Below are positions 41,442-53,104 of a stretch of 64,000 nt of DNA, in pieces. The position numbers and the translations under genes were made by a program. Origin of the DNA: Mycobacterium sp. E2479 (GTDB lineage Bacteria > Actinomycetota > Actinomycetes > Mycobacteriales > Mycobacteriaceae). Positions within the stretch are counted from its first letter, which is position 1. Every line of letters starts with the position of its first letter. The notes beneath the pieces were generated by a model. The model did not search any database. It was given only the letters and a program-made list of their open reading frames with translations, and was not told the origin of the DNA. The stretch is from assembly GCF_001667925.1 (NCBI RefSeq), contig NZ_LZJR01000071.1:1-64000 (forward strand), given 5' to 3'.

Positions 41442-42251
41442 ATGAAACGCATCTACGCCTTCGCGATCGGCTTGGCCCTGCTCGGGGCGCCGATGGTGGT
41501 TCCCGCCATCGCGACCGCCGACCCGGGCGCCAGGTCGATGGACTACCAGCAGGCCACGGACGTGGTGATCGCTCGCGGTCTGTCGCAGCGCGGTGTGCCG
41601 TTCTCCTGGGCCGGTGGCGGCATCAACGGCCCCACCCGCGGCACCGGCACCGGCATCAACACCGTCGGTTTCGACGCCTCCGGCCTGATGCAGTACGCGT
41701 ACGCCGGCGCCGGCATCAAGCTGCCGCGGTCGTCCGGCGCGATCTACCGGGTCGGCCAGAAGATCTTGCCGCAGCAAGCCCGCAAGGGTGACCTGATCTT
41801 CTATGGGCCCGAGGGCACGCAGAGCGTCGCGATGTATCTGGGCAACAACCAGATGCTCGAGGTCGGCGACGTCGTGCAGGTCTCGCCGGTGCGGGCCAAC
41901 GGCATGACGCCGTACCTGGTGCGGGTGCTCGGTGCGTCCGCGCCGGTGCCCCAGGCGCCGGCGCAGCAGGCGCCGCAGCAACTGCCCGCCCAGCCGGCCC
42001 CGCAGCAGCCGCCCACCCAGCAGGCCCCGCTGCAGCAGTCGCCATACCAGCAAACGCCACAGCAGCTGCCCACCCAGCAGGCACCGCTGCAGCAGTCGCC
42101 ATACCAGCAAACGCCACAGCAGCTGCCCACCCAGCAGGCACCGCTACAGCAGGCACCAGCTCAGCAGGCACCGCTGCAGCAAGCTCCCGTGCAGCAGCTG
42201 CCGACCCAGCAGTCGCCGTTGCAGCCGACGGGCGCCGGCATCGGCAGGTAA
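41442..42251 (+). CDS. ripD: RipD-like inactive NlpC/P60 peptidoglycan-binding protein
   Basis: 269 residues, Rv1566c-like. Signal peptide to about residue 26 (PAIATA-DP). The NlpC/P60 domain covers about residues 33-165, but the catalytic Cys is Ala79 (FDASGLMQYAYA, where active members have DCSG) and the catalytic His is Ser128 (GTQSVAMYLG), so it cannot work as an endopeptidase. M. tuberculosis RipD is also known to be inactive and to bind peptidoglycan. The C-terminal 100 residues are a Pro/Gln region with a 19-residue tandem repeat. ATG 41442 is the start. A strong hairpin terminator follows. Confidence 0.92.
   Translation: MKRIYAFAIGLALLGAPMVVPAIATADPGARSMDYQQATDVVIARGLSQRGVPFSWAGGGINGPTRGTGTGINTVGFDASGLMQYAYAGAGIKLPRSSGAIYRVGQKILPQQARKGDLIFYGPEGTQSVAMYLGNNQMLEVGDVVQVSPVRANGMTPYLVRVLGASAPVPQAPAQQAPQQLPAQPAPQQPPTQQAPLQQSPYQQTPQQLPTQQAPLQQSPYQQTPQQLPTQQAPLQQAPAQQAPLQQAPVQQLPTQQSPLQPTGAGIGR
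42009..42149 (+). repeat. 57-bp tandem repeat coding the Pro/Gln tail of RipD
   Basis: Units begin at 42009, 42066 and 42123 (third partial) with an exact 57-nt period, coding LPTQQAPLQQSPYQQTPQQ per unit; the first starts with PPTQQ. Units one and two differ at only a couple of bases, so the copy number is likely to vary between strains. Confidence 0.85.
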
Positions 42252-42280
42252 TTTCCCGGTCGAGTCGCAGCCGTCCGACG

Positions 42281-42331
42281 CCCGCCACCTGCTCCCCCCG
42301 CCCGTGCTGTCGGGAGCCGGTGGCGGGTTTT
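42281..42331 (+). terminator. Intrinsic terminator of ripD
   Basis: CCCGCCACC (42281-42289) pairs perfectly with GGTGGCGGG (42319-42327), with an inner CTCCC/GGGAG stem, and is followed at once by TTTT (42328-42331). It lies 30 nt after the ripD stop and just before the acyltransferase gene. Confidence 0.75.
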
Positions 42332-42351
42332 CGGTAAATTGACTATCGATC

Positions 42352-44523
42352 ATGCAGACTCCGCCACCGTCTCCTGCGCCGGACGCCATCGCCGATCCGC
42401 GGGCCACGGGGGTGCACAAGGCGGGGTCAGAGAGGTTCTATCGCTACGACCTCGACGGCTTGCGCGGCATCGCGATCGCGCTGGTCGCCGTCTTCCACAT
42501 CTGGTTCGGCCGGGTCTCCGGCGGAGTGGACGTGTTCTTGGCGCTGTCCGGGTTCTTCTTCGGCGGCAAGGTCATTCGCGCCGCGCTGAACCCGGCTGTG
42601 CAACTGTCGCCGGTGTCCGAGGTGATCCGGCTGGCCCGGCGCCTTCTTCCCGCCCTCGTCGTGGTGCTGGCCGGATGCGCGGTGCTGACCATCCTGGTTC
42701 AACCGGAGACCCGCTGGGAGACGTTCGCCGATCAAAGCCTAGCCAGCCTCGGCTACTACCAGAACTGGGAGCTGGCCAACACCGCATCCGATTACCTGCG
42801 GGCGGGCGAAGCCGTCAGCCCCTTGCAGCACATTTGGTCGATGTCGGTGCAGGGCCAGTTCTACGTCAGCTTCCTGCTGTTGATCGCCGGCCTGGCCTAC
42901 CTGTTCCGGCGCCGGTTGGGCGCCCGGTTACGCACCGTGTTCTTGGCGGTGCTGACCGCGTTGACGGTCGCGTCGTTCGGCTACGCGATCGTCGCGCACC
43001 AGCAGGACCAGACGGCCGCCTACTACAACAGCTTCGCGCGAGGCTGGGAGCTGCTACTGGGCGCGCTGGTTGGCGCGCTGGTCACCCGCGTCCGCTGGCC
43101 GATGTGGTTGCGGACGGCGTTGGCGACGGTTGCGCTGGGCGCGGTGCTGTCCTGCGGGGCGCTGATCGACGGCGTGCACGAATTCCCCGGCCCGTGGGCC
43201 CTGGTACCGGTCGGCGCCGCCATGCTGCTCATCCTCGTCGGGGCCAACCTGCAAGGCGGAAGCGGAACGGGTGGCGGGCTGCCGCTGCCGAATCGGCTGC
43301 TGGCCACGCGCCCGCTGGTCGAGTTGGGAGCCATGGCGTATGCGCTGTACCTGTGGCACTGGCCGCTGCTCATCTTCTGGCTGTCCTACAGCGGACACAA
43401 ACACGCCGGCTTCCTCGAAGGCACGGTGCTGCTGCTGGTGTCCGGTGTGCTGGCGTATCTGACCAACCGGCTCGTTGAAGACCCGCTGCGTTACCGCGCC
43501 TCCGCGAAGCCCGCTGCGCCGGCGCCGACCATTCCCTGGCCGACGCGGCTGGCCCGGCCGACGATGGCGCTGGGATCGGCCATCGTGCTACTTGGCGTGA
43601 CGCTGACCGCGACCTCCTTCACCTGGCGCCAGCACGTCACGGTCTTGCGGTCGGCCGGCAAGGAGCTCAGCGTCCTCAACCCGCAGGACTATCCCGGCGC
43701 CCGAGCCCTCACCGAACACGTGCGCGTCCCCGCGTTGCCCATGCGGCCCACGGTCTTAGAGGTCAAACAGGACCTGCCCGTTTCGACCCGCGACGGGTGC
43801 ATCAGCGACTTCGTCAACCCCGCGGTGGTCACCTGCACCTACGGTGATGTGGCCGCCAACCGGACCATCGCGCTGGCGGGTGGGTCACATGCCGAGCACT
43901 GGCTGCCCGCGCTGGACATCCTGGGCAAGCTGCACCGCTTCAAGGTGGTCACCTACCTCAAGATGGGCTGCCCGCTGTCGACCGAGCAGGTCCCGCTGAT
44001 CATGGGCAACAACGCCCCCTACCCCCAGTGCCGGGAATGGGTGCAACGAACGATGACCAAACTGGTCACCGACCGGCCCGACTACGTCTTCACCACCACC
44101 ACCCGGCCATGGAACATCAAGACCGGCGATGTGATGCCTGCCACCTATATCGGGATCTGGCAAACCTTGTCCGACAACAACATTCCGATTCTCGGCATGC
44201 GAGACACGCCGTGGCTGGTCAAAAACGGTCAACCGTTCGACCCGGCGGACTGCCTGGCCAAACGCGGCGGCACCGCCCAGTCTTGTGCGATCAAGCGCTC
44301 CGACATGCTCTCCGACCGCAACCAGACGCTCGACTTCGTCACGCAGTTCCCGCAGCTCAAGGTGCTCGACATGACGGACGCGATCTGCCGCACCGACGTG
44401 TGCCGCCCGGTCGAGGGAAATATCTTGATCTATCACGGCGCCCACCACCTGTCCCCTACCTACGTACGGACCATGGCCCCCGAATTGGGCCGCCAGATCG
44501 CCGAGGCCACCGGCTGGTGGTGA
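42352..44523 (+). CDS. Acyltransferase-3 / SGNH-domain membrane protein (OafA-like)
   Basis: 723 residues, Rv1565c-like (729). The N-terminal half (about residues 25-380) is an acyltransferase-3 domain with ten or more helices, starting RYDLDGLRGIAIALVAVFH (about residues 31-49), where the His is the catalytic candidate. A helix near residue 405 leads to an SGNH hydrolase-like outer domain with GGSHAEHW (block I, about residues 509-516) and a late HH pair in YHGAHHLSPTY. Such proteins O-acetylate cell-envelope sugars. The acceptor is unknown. It lies between ripD and treX. Confidence 0.88.
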   Translation: MQTPPPSPAPDAIADPRATGVHKAGSERFYRYDLDGLRGIAIALVAVFHIWFGRVSGGVDVFLALSGFFFGGKVIRAALNPAVQLSPVSEVIRLARRLLPALVVVLAGCAVLTILVQPETRWETFADQSLASLGYYQNWELANTASDYLRAGEAVSPLQHIWSMSVQGQFYVSFLLLIAGLAYLFRRRLGARLRTVFLAVLTALTVASFGYAIVAHQQDQTAAYYNSFARGWELLLGALVGALVTRVRWPMWLRTALATVALGAVLSCGALIDGVHEFPGPWALVPVGAAMLLILVGANLQGGSGTGGGLPLPNRLLATRPLVELGAMAYALYLWHWPLLIFWLSYSGHKHAGFLEGTVLLLVSGVLAYLTNRLVEDPLRYRASAKPAAPAPTIPWPTRLARPTMALGSAIVLLGVTLTATSFTWRQHVTVLRSAGKELSVLNPQDYPGARALTEHVRVPALPMRPTVLEVKQDLPVSTRDGCISDFVNPAVVTCTYGDVAANRTIALAGGSHAEHWLPALDILGKLHRFKVVTYLKMGCPLSTEQVPLIMGNNAPYPQCREWVQRTMTKLVTDRPDYVFTTTTRPWNIKTGDVMPATYIGIWQTLSDNNIPILGMRDTPWLVKNGQPFDPADCLAKRGGTAQSCAIKRSDMLSDRNQTLDFVTQFPQLKVLDMTDAICRTDVCRPVEGNILIYHGAHHLSPTYVRTMAPELGRQIAEATGWW

Positions 44524-44585
44524 CGCGCCCTACTCCCCGGCCTCCAGCGCGCGTGAACGCAACGGGGCGCGGATAGGGTCAAAGG

Positions 44586-46787
<2,202 letters not shown>

Positions 46788-46790
46788 CGC

Positions 46791-49091
46791 ATGGCTTTAC
46801 CCGTCGTCTCCACCTACCGGCTCCAACTTCGTGGTGAATCGAGTGGCTTCGCGTTCACCTTCGCAGACGCGGAAAACCTGCTCGACTACCTGAGCGACCT
46901 CGGGGTGTCGCACCTGTACCTGTCTCCGATCATGACCGCGACCACGGGGTCCAGCCATGGCTACGACGTCACCGACCCCACGACGGTGTCACCCGAGCTC
47001 GGCGGCTCCGACGGCCTGGCGCGGTTGTCGGCGGCGGCCAGGACGCGCGGCATGGGGCTGATCGTCGACATCGTGCCCAATCATGTGGGCATCGATCAGC
47101 CGCAGCAGAACCCGTGGTGGTGGGATGTCCTGCGGAACGGGCGTTCTTCGGCCTACGCAACGTATTTCGATATCGACTGGGACCTCGATGACGACGGCCG
47201 CATCGTGCTGCCGGTGCTGGGTTCCGACGACGACACGGCCGACCTCACGGTCGACGGGGACCTGTTGCGCCTGGGCGACCTGGCGTTTCCGATCGCGCCC
47301 GGTACCGCGGGGGGCGGCGGGCCCGAGGTGCACGATCGCCAGCACTACCGGCTGGTGGGCTGGCGCAACGGCGTGTGCGGCTACCGGCGCTTCTTCTCGA
47401 TCACCTCGCTGGCCGGGCTGCGTCAGGAGGATCGCGCGGTCTTCGACGCCACCCACGCCGAGGTCGGCCGGTGGTTCGCGGAGGGGTTGGTCGACGGCAT
47501 TCGCATCGACCACCCCGATGGTCTGTCCGACCCGTGCGGGTATCTGGCGTGGCTGCGCGAACTGACCGGCCCGAAAGCCTGGATCGTGATCGAGAAGATC
47601 CTGGCCGTCGACGAGGCACTGGAGCCCACCCTGCCCGTGGGCGGCACCACCGGCTATGACGTGCTGCGTGAAATCGGCGGCGTTCTGGTCGATCCCAACG
47701 GCGCGCCTGCGCTGACCGCGCTGGTGGAATCCGCCGGCGTCGACTACTCCGCGATGCCGGACATGCTGGCGAAACTGAAAATCCATTCGGCCACCGACAC
47801 GCTGGCCAGTGAGCTGCGCCGCCTGCGCCGCAGCATCGTGGCGACCGCAGGCGCCGACCACCCGCAGCTGCCCGAGGCGGTGGCAGCGCTGCTCAGCCAC
47901 ATCGAGGTCTATCGCAGCGACTACCCCGGCCTGGTCGCGCTGTTGCCCACCGCACTGGCCGAAACCGAGGCGGCCGCGCCACAATTCGGCCCGGCGCTGC
48001 AGGTGCTGGCCGCGGCGCTGGCCCGCGGCGGGGAACCCGCCACCCGACTGCAGCAGCTCTGCGGCGCGGTCACCGCCAAGGCAGTCGAGGACTGCTTGTT
48101 CTACCGCGACGCCCGGCTGGTTTCGCTGAACGAGGTGGGCGGCGAACCACAGCGCTTCGGTGTCGGTGCGGCCGAATTTCATCACAGCGCCGCCACCCGC
48201 GCCCGGCTGTGGCCGCAGACCATGACGACGCTGACCACCCATGACACCAAGCGCGGCGAGGACGTGCGGGCCCGCATTTCGGTGCTGTCACAGGTGCCCT
48301 CGCTGTGGACCGAATTCCTCGCCCACTGGGAGATCGGCGCGCCCTCCCCCGATCCGGCGACGGGACAATTCCTGTGGCAGAACATCTTCGGCGTATGGCC
48401 CGTCAACGGCGAGGTCACCGCCGCGCTGCGGGAACGGCTGCACGGCTACACCGAGAAGGCCATCCGGGAAGCGGCCTGGCATACCTCGTGGAATGACCCG
48501 GACGCCGAATTCGAGGGCGCGGTGCATCAATGGCTGGACACCGTGCTCGACGGCCCGGTGGCCGGCCAACTGACCGAGCTCGTCGCCCAACTCAATCCGC
48601 ACGCCGCCAGCGATGCGCTGGCCCAGAAGCTGCTGGCGTTGACCGTGCCCGGGATTCCGGACGTGTATCAGGGCACCGAGCTGTGGGACGACAGCCTGGT
48701 CGACCCGGACAACCGCCGCGCCGTCGACTATGCCGCCCGCCGCGCCGCCCTACAAGACCTGCAGCATCCGAAGATCCGGGTCGTCACCACCGCGCTACGC
48801 GTGCGCCGTCAACATCCGGACACCTTCCTGCACGGCGACTACGTCCCGCTACTCGCCAACGGCGACGCCAGCGATCACGTCCTAGCCTTCCGCCGCGGCG
48901 AGGACATCGTGGTGGCGGTGACCCGCTGGACCGCCCGACTGGCCGAAACCGGCTGGGGGAACACGGTTTTACCGCTGCCGGATGGGACCTGGAAGGACGC
49001 CCTTACCGGGGTGATCGCCGACGGTCCGACGTCGACCGGCCAATTGTTCGCCGACCTGCCCGTTGTTCTGCTGGAGCGCCACCATGACTGA
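46791..49091 (+). CDS. treY: Maltooligosyl trehalose synthase
   Basis: 766 residues (M. tuberculosis 765). Converts the reducing end of maltooligosaccharides into a trehalosyl unit. GH13 blocks: LYLSPIMTATTGSSHGYDV near the N-terminus, GIRIDHPDGLSDP with the nucleophile Asp (about residues 237-249), WIVIEKIL with the Glu, and TTHDTKRGEDVRAR typical of TreY (about 481-494). The stop overlaps the treZ start by 8 nt. Confidence 0.96.
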   Translation: MALPVVSTYRLQLRGESSGFAFTFADAENLLDYLSDLGVSHLYLSPIMTATTGSSHGYDVTDPTTVSPELGGSDGLARLSAAARTRGMGLIVDIVPNHVGIDQPQQNPWWWDVLRNGRSSAYATYFDIDWDLDDDGRIVLPVLGSDDDTADLTVDGDLLRLGDLAFPIAPGTAGGGGPEVHDRQHYRLVGWRNGVCGYRRFFSITSLAGLRQEDRAVFDATHAEVGRWFAEGLVDGIRIDHPDGLSDPCGYLAWLRELTGPKAWIVIEKILAVDEALEPTLPVGGTTGYDVLREIGGVLVDPNGAPALTALVESAGVDYSAMPDMLAKLKIHSATDTLASELRRLRRSIVATAGADHPQLPEAVAALLSHIEVYRSDYPGLVALLPTALAETEAAAPQFGPALQVLAAALARGGEPATRLQQLCGAVTAKAVEDCLFYRDARLVSLNEVGGEPQRFGVGAAEFHHSAATRARLWPQTMTTLTTHDTKRGEDVRARISVLSQVPSLWTEFLAHWEIGAPSPDPATGQFLWQNIFGVWPVNGEVTAALRERLHGYTEKAIREAAWHTSWNDPDAEFEGAVHQWLDTVLDGPVAGQLTELVAQLNPHAASDALAQKLLALTVPGIPDVYQGTELWDDSLVDPDNRRAVDYAARRAALQDLQHPKIRVVTTALRVRRQHPDTFLHGDYVPLLANGDASDHVLAFRRGEDIVVAVTRWTARLAETGWGNTVLPLPDGTWKDALTGVIADGPTSTGQLFADLPVVLLERHHD

Positions 49092-50814
49092 ATTCCGGGT
49101 CTGGGCGCCCAAACCCGCGCAGGTTCAACTCGACGTCGAGGGCCAGGTGCACGCCATGAAACGTTCGGCCGGCGGCTGGTGGCACACGACCGTGGATACC
49201 GCGGCGGATGCCCGCTACGGCTACCTGCTCGACGACGATCCCACCGTGCTGCCCGACCCGCGCTCACCGCGGCAGCCCGAGGGAGTGCACGCGCGCTCGC
49301 AATTGTGGGATCCGGTCGCCGCGGCGTGGACCGACAGCGGGTGGGCCGGCCGCTCGGTCGAAGGCGCGGTGATCTACGAGCTGCACCTGGGCACGTTCAC
49401 CGAGGCCGGAACCTTCGACGGCGCCATCGAGAAGCTGGACTATCTGGTCGATCTCGGCATCGACTTCGTTGAGCTGATGCCAGTGAACTCCTTCGCCGGC
49501 ACCCATGGTTGGGGATACGACGGTGTGCTGTGGTACAGCGTGCACGAGCCCTACGGCGGCCCCGACGGGCTGGTGCGCTTCGTCGACGCCTGCCACGCCA
49601 AGGGTTTGGGAGTGCTGATCGACGCGGTCTTCAATCACCTCGGCCCCTCGGGCAACTACCTGCCGCGCTACGGGCCCTACCTGTCGTCGGCCAGCAACCC
49701 GTGGGGCGAGGGCATCAACATCGCCGACGCCGATTCCGACGAGGTGCGCCGCTACATCATCGGGTGCGCGCTGCGCTGGATGCGCGACTTCCACGCCGAC
49801 GGGTTGCGGCTGGACGCCGTCCACGCCTTGGTGGACACCACCGCGATCCACATCCTCGAAGAGCTTGCTACCGAAACGGACTGGCTGGCAAAGCAGTTGA
49901 GGCGTCCGCTGTCATTGATCGCCGAGAGCGACCTGAACGACCCGCGGTTGATCACCCCGCGCGACCGTGGCGGCTACGGCCTGACCGGCCAATGGGCCGA
50001 CGACATTCATCACGCCATCCACACTGCGGTGTCCGGCGAACGCCAGGGCTATTACGACGACTTCGGCAGCGTGGCCACCCTGGCGCAGACGCTGCGCCAG
50101 GGTTTCTTCCACGCCGCCACCTATTCGTCGTTCCGGCGTCGCCGCCATGGGCGGCCGCTGGATACCAGTGAGGAATCCGGGATCCCGGCGACCCGGCTGG
50201 TCGCTTACACCTGCACGCACGATCAGGTCGGCAACCGCGCCCTGGGAGATCGTCCGTCGCAGAACCTGACCGCTGGCCAGCTGGCGGTCAAAGCCGCGCT
50301 GGCGCTCGGATCCCCCTACACCGCCATGCTTTTCATGGGTGAGGAATACGGGGCCTCGACGCCGTTCCAGTTCTTCAGCTCGCACCCCGAACCGGAGCTG
50401 GCCCGCGCCACCGCCGAAGGACGCAAGGCCGAGTTCGCCGAACACGGCTGGGACGCCGACGAGATCCCCGACCCGCAGGACCCTCAGACGTTCGCCCGCT
50501 CGAAACTGGACTGGACCGAGGTCGGCACGGGCGAGCACGCCCGGCTACACCGCCTGTATCGGGACCTGATCGCGTTGCGGCGCAGCCACCCCGACATGGC
50601 CGACTCCTGGCTGGACCACCTGACGGTCGACTACAACGAGGACGAGCGCTGGATCATCGTGCGTCGGGGCCGGTTGCGCATCACGTGCAACCTGGGCGGC
50701 GAGCAGGTCAGGATCCCGGTCGGCGGTGATGTCGTCCTTGCTTGGGACGAGCCAACCGTCGACGCGGACAGCACTGTGCTACAAGGTCATTCGTTCGCCA
50801 TCCTGTCAACCTGA
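49084..50814 (+). CDS. treZ: Maltooligosyl trehalose trehalohydrolase
   Basis: 576 residues (M. tuberculosis 580). Releases trehalose from the product of TreY. An N-terminal beta domain (TEFRVWAPKPAQVQLDV) precedes the GH13 barrel with GWGYDGVLWYSVHEPYGG, DGLRLDAVHAL (nucleophile Asp), LIAESDLNDPR (Glu) and TCTHDQVGNRALGDR (Asp). ATG 49084 is chosen within the treY end; the reading frame starts further up at 49063 without support. It is the last gene of treXYZ. Confidence 0.96.
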   Translation: MTEFRVWAPKPAQVQLDVEGQVHAMKRSAGGWWHTTVDTAADARYGYLLDDDPTVLPDPRSPRQPEGVHARSQLWDPVAAAWTDSGWAGRSVEGAVIYELHLGTFTEAGTFDGAIEKLDYLVDLGIDFVELMPVNSFAGTHGWGYDGVLWYSVHEPYGGPDGLVRFVDACHAKGLGVLIDAVFNHLGPSGNYLPRYGPYLSSASNPWGEGINIADADSDEVRRYIIGCALRWMRDFHADGLRLDAVHALVDTTAIHILEELATETDWLAKQLRRPLSLIAESDLNDPRLITPRDRGGYGLTGQWADDIHHAIHTAVSGERQGYYDDFGSVATLAQTLRQGFFHAATYSSFRRRRHGRPLDTSEESGIPATRLVAYTCTHDQVGNRALGDRPSQNLTAGQLAVKAALALGSPYTAMLFMGEEYGASTPFQFFSSHPEPELARATAEGRKAEFAEHGWDADEIPDPQDPQTFARSKLDWTEVGTGEHARLHRLYRDLIALRRSHPDMADSWLDHLTVDYNEDERWIIVRRGRLRITCNLGGEQVRIPVGGDVVLAWDEPTVDADSTVLQGHSFAILST

Positions 50815-51050
50815 GCGGACTGTGGATAACTGACTGGCGGCCGGCCGGCCCACGCCCGATGATGTCGCCATGAGTCCATCTGAATTCCGTCCCCGACGGA
50901 TCTGCCTGCGCAAGCCAAGCCACCGCGCCCCGAACACGGCGTCGGACCGGCGCACCGTGCGCCACGACATCGCGCCTTCTGCCGGCGGCGAGCCGTTATG
51001 GAGCGGTCCCCGCCCCGGTGCCAGCGACGACGAGGGCGCTTGAGTCGCGG

Positions 51051-52379
51051 CTACACGATCGCGCGGCCGGCGGGATGCACCGCTCGTGCCACCGCGTCGG
51101 CGAGCGGATCGATCTCATCGAGGGTCAGATCCGAGATCGTGATGCGGATGCCCGCCGGCGTGGTCATCCGGAACCGGCTGCCCGGCGCGGCCGCCCAGCC
51201 CGCGCCGAGCAGCCGGGAAATTGCGACCGCCTCGTCGGGAACGGGCACCCACACGTTGAGCCCGGAACGCCCGTGCGCCGATAGGCCGCGCTCGCCCAAG
51301 GCGCTGCACAGCCGTTGACGGCTGGCGGCGTAATGCCGTTCGGCCGTCGCGACCAGCACCGCCGCCGCCTGATCGGACCACAAGTCGGCGGCGAGCCGCT
51401 GCAGGAAATGGCTGACCCAGCCAGGCCCAAGCCGCAACCGGCCATGCACCCGCTCGACGGTACGGTGGTCGCCGGCCAGGACGGCCACCCGCAGATCGGG
51501 GCCGTACGCCTTGGAAGCCGAGCGGACGAACGCCCAGTGCGCGGTGCAGCCGGCCAAGGCGTGCAGCGGTACACCGGCGATGCCCGCGCAGTGGTCGTCT
51601 TCGACCAACAGCAGGTCGCCCGCCCGCTGTGTCAACAGCTCACGCAACGACTCGGCACGATCCGCCGAAAGCGCAGCGCCCGTTGGGTTTTGCGCGCGGT
51701 TGGTGAGCACGACAGCGCGCACCCCGCTCCGCAAGGCCCGGGCCAGGTCGTCGGTCAGCGGACCGTCGTCGTCGACCCGCACCGGCTCGGCCGAAAGCCC
51801 CAGTGCGGCAAGGAGATCGAAGAGGTTGGCCCAGCCCGGATCCTCCACGGCGACGCGATCGCCGGGGCGTAGATGCGCGGTGAGCGCGCGTTCGATGCCG
51901 TCCAGTGCACCGCTGGTCACGGCCAGGCGATCTGCGGGGACCCCATCCGCGGCCAGCGCGTGCCGGGCGAACTCCTCCAGCCTCGGCGAGACGGCTTGCT
52001 CGCCGTAGAGCACCACCCGACCGGCGCCCGAACCGGCCGGCGAGGCGCCCGCGATGGGTAACAGCTCCGGGTTCGGGTTGCCGGTCGACAGGTCGCGCAC
52101 GCCCGCGGGCACGTCCAGGCCGAGCAGTGAGCGCGGAGTCGTCGCCGGGCGGCGGCGCACGCGGGTGCCGCGCCGGCCGGCGGTCTCGACGGCGCCGCGA
52201 TGACGCAGCAGGCGGTAGGCCGCGGCGGCGGTGTTGGCGTTCACGCCGAGCCGGGCGGCCAGCTCGCGAACCGGCGGGAGCGCGTCACCGGGCGCCAGGG
52301 CGCCGGCCGAGATCGCCGCTTCGATGCTGCCGGCTATGGATTCCGCGCCGCTTCCCGTTATGCTGCTTTGTACTGGCAC
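51051..52379 (-). CDS. MocR/PdxR-type GntR regulator with aminotransferase-like domain
   Basis: 442 residues. The N-terminal GntR winged helix (about residues 12-78) has LPPVRELAARLGVNANTAAAAYRLL. The rest is a fold-type I PLP domain with NRAQNPTGAAL (about 227-237), VEDDHCAGI (about 257-265) and a Lys in FVRSASKAYGPDLRVAV (about 285-301). MocR proteins are regulators that sense PLP or amino-acid adducts; several control vitamin B6 genes. It diverges from a PNPOx-like gene, and the GTG start at 52379 lies inside one half of a direct repeat that is probably its own binding site. Confidence 0.88.
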   Translation of the reverse strand: MPVQSSITGSGAESIAGSIEAAISAGALAPGDALPPVRELAARLGVNANTAAAAYRLLRHRGAVETAGRRGTRVRRRPATTPRSLLGLDVPAGVRDLSTGNPNPELLPIAGASPAGSGAGRVVLYGEQAVSPRLEEFARHALAADGVPADRLAVTSGALDGIERALTAHLRPGDRVAVEDPGWANLFDLLAALGLSAEPVRVDDDGPLTDDLARALRSGVRAVVLTNRAQNPTGAALSADRAESLRELLTQRAGDLLLVEDDHCAGIAGVPLHALAGCTAHWAFVRSASKAYGPDLRVAVLAGDHRTVERVHGRLRLGPGWVSHFLQRLAADLWSDQAAAVLVATAERHYAASRQRLCSALGERGLSAHGRSGLNVWVPVPDEAVAISRLLGAGWAAAPGSRFRMTTPAGIRITISDLTLDEIDPLADAVARAVHPAGRAIV

Positions 52380-52403
52380 GCAATGAATTATGTACTAGGA
52401 CAA
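52367..52403. promoter_or_regulatory. Two-turn direct repeat between MocR and PNPOx-like genes
   Basis: TTTGTACTGGCAC (52367-52379) and TATGTACTAGGAC (52389-52401) match at 10 of 13 positions and their starts are 22 bp apart, which is two helical turns, so both face the same side of the DNA. MocR proteins commonly bind direct repeats. The first copy covers the mocR start codon, and both are within 55 bp of the PNPOx-like start. Confidence 0.65.
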
Positions 52404-52419
52404 TGTAGAGGGCAATTTC

Positions 52420-53091
52420 GTGGAGACCGGATATCAGCCGACGGCACGCACTACCCCCACCCGGTACCGCGAGCGCGCCCACTACGACCGCCGCACCATT
52501 CACGCCATCCTCGACGAGGCGCTGATCTGCCATGTGGGCTACTCGAGCGGGCAGCGGCCAGTGGTCTTGCCCACGACGCATGCCCGGTTCGGTGAAACGC
52601 TCTACCTGCACGGTTCGACTGGCAGCGGCCCGTTGCTGGCGGCCAAGGCGGCCAACCGAGCGGGGGTGGGTCTGCCCGTCTGCGTCACCGCCACCCTGGT
52701 CGACGGCCTGGTGCTGGCCCGGTCCGCGATGCACCATTCGCTGAATTTCCGTTCCGTGGTCGTGGTGGGCGATGCGCGCATCGTCGACGATCCGGCGGAG
52801 AAGTCGCAGGCGTTGCACTGCCTGCTGGACCACATCGCGCCGGGGCGCGCCGACGATTGCAGGTCCCCCAATGCCCGCGAGCTCGCAGCGACCGGGGTGC
52901 TCGCCCTCGACCTCGTCGAGGTGTCGGCGAAGGTGCGGAACGGCCCCCCGGCCGACGATCCCCAGGACGTTGCGCTGGCTCACTGGGCGGGCGTGGTGCC
53001 GCTGAGCCTGGCCGCCGGAACACCGGTGCCGGCCGACGACCTCAACCCCGGCACTTCGGTGCCGCCATACCTCAGCCACCGCCGCCCCTGA
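52420..53091 (+). CDS. Pyridoxamine 5'-phosphate oxidase-family flavoprotein
   Basis: 223 residues, split-barrel FMN-binding protein of the Pyridox_ox_2 (NimA-like) group. Visible blocks: RYRERAHYDRRTIHAILDEA (about residues 15-34), FGETLYLHGSTGSGPLLAA (about 56-74), and the central VVLARS...HSLNFRSVVVVGDA-type strands (ARSAMHHSLNFRSVVVVGDA). It probably binds FMN; the substrate is unknown. A GTG start at 52420 is used. It is divergent from a MocR regulator that is likely to control it, so a role in vitamin B6 or amine metabolism is plausible. Confidence 0.82.
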   Translation: METGYQPTARTTPTRYRERAHYDRRTIHAILDEALICHVGYSSGQRPVVLPTTHARFGETLYLHGSTGSGPLLAAKAANRAGVGLPVCVTATLVDGLVLARSAMHHSLNFRSVVVVGDARIVDDPAEKSQALHCLLDHIAPGRADDCRSPNARELAATGVLALDLVEVSAKVRNGPPADDPQDVALAHWAGVVPLSLAAGTPVPADDLNPGTSVPPYLSHRRP

Positions 53092-53104
53092 GCAGCCGGG
53101 TTGC

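Noticed and set aside
42009..42149. CRISPR array
   Set aside because: The units are contiguous coding repeats with no spacers.
50836..50850. GGCCGGCCGGCC palindrome after treZ as terminator
   Set aside because: It is simple GC repeat sequence without a T-run, common by chance at this GC content.
50870..51043. 57-codon frame after treZ starting MSPSEFRPRR
   Set aside because: No ribosome site, an Arg/Pro-rich composition typical of random high-GC frames, and no similarity that I recognise. The 236-nt gap between treZ and the MocR gene is left without a gene.
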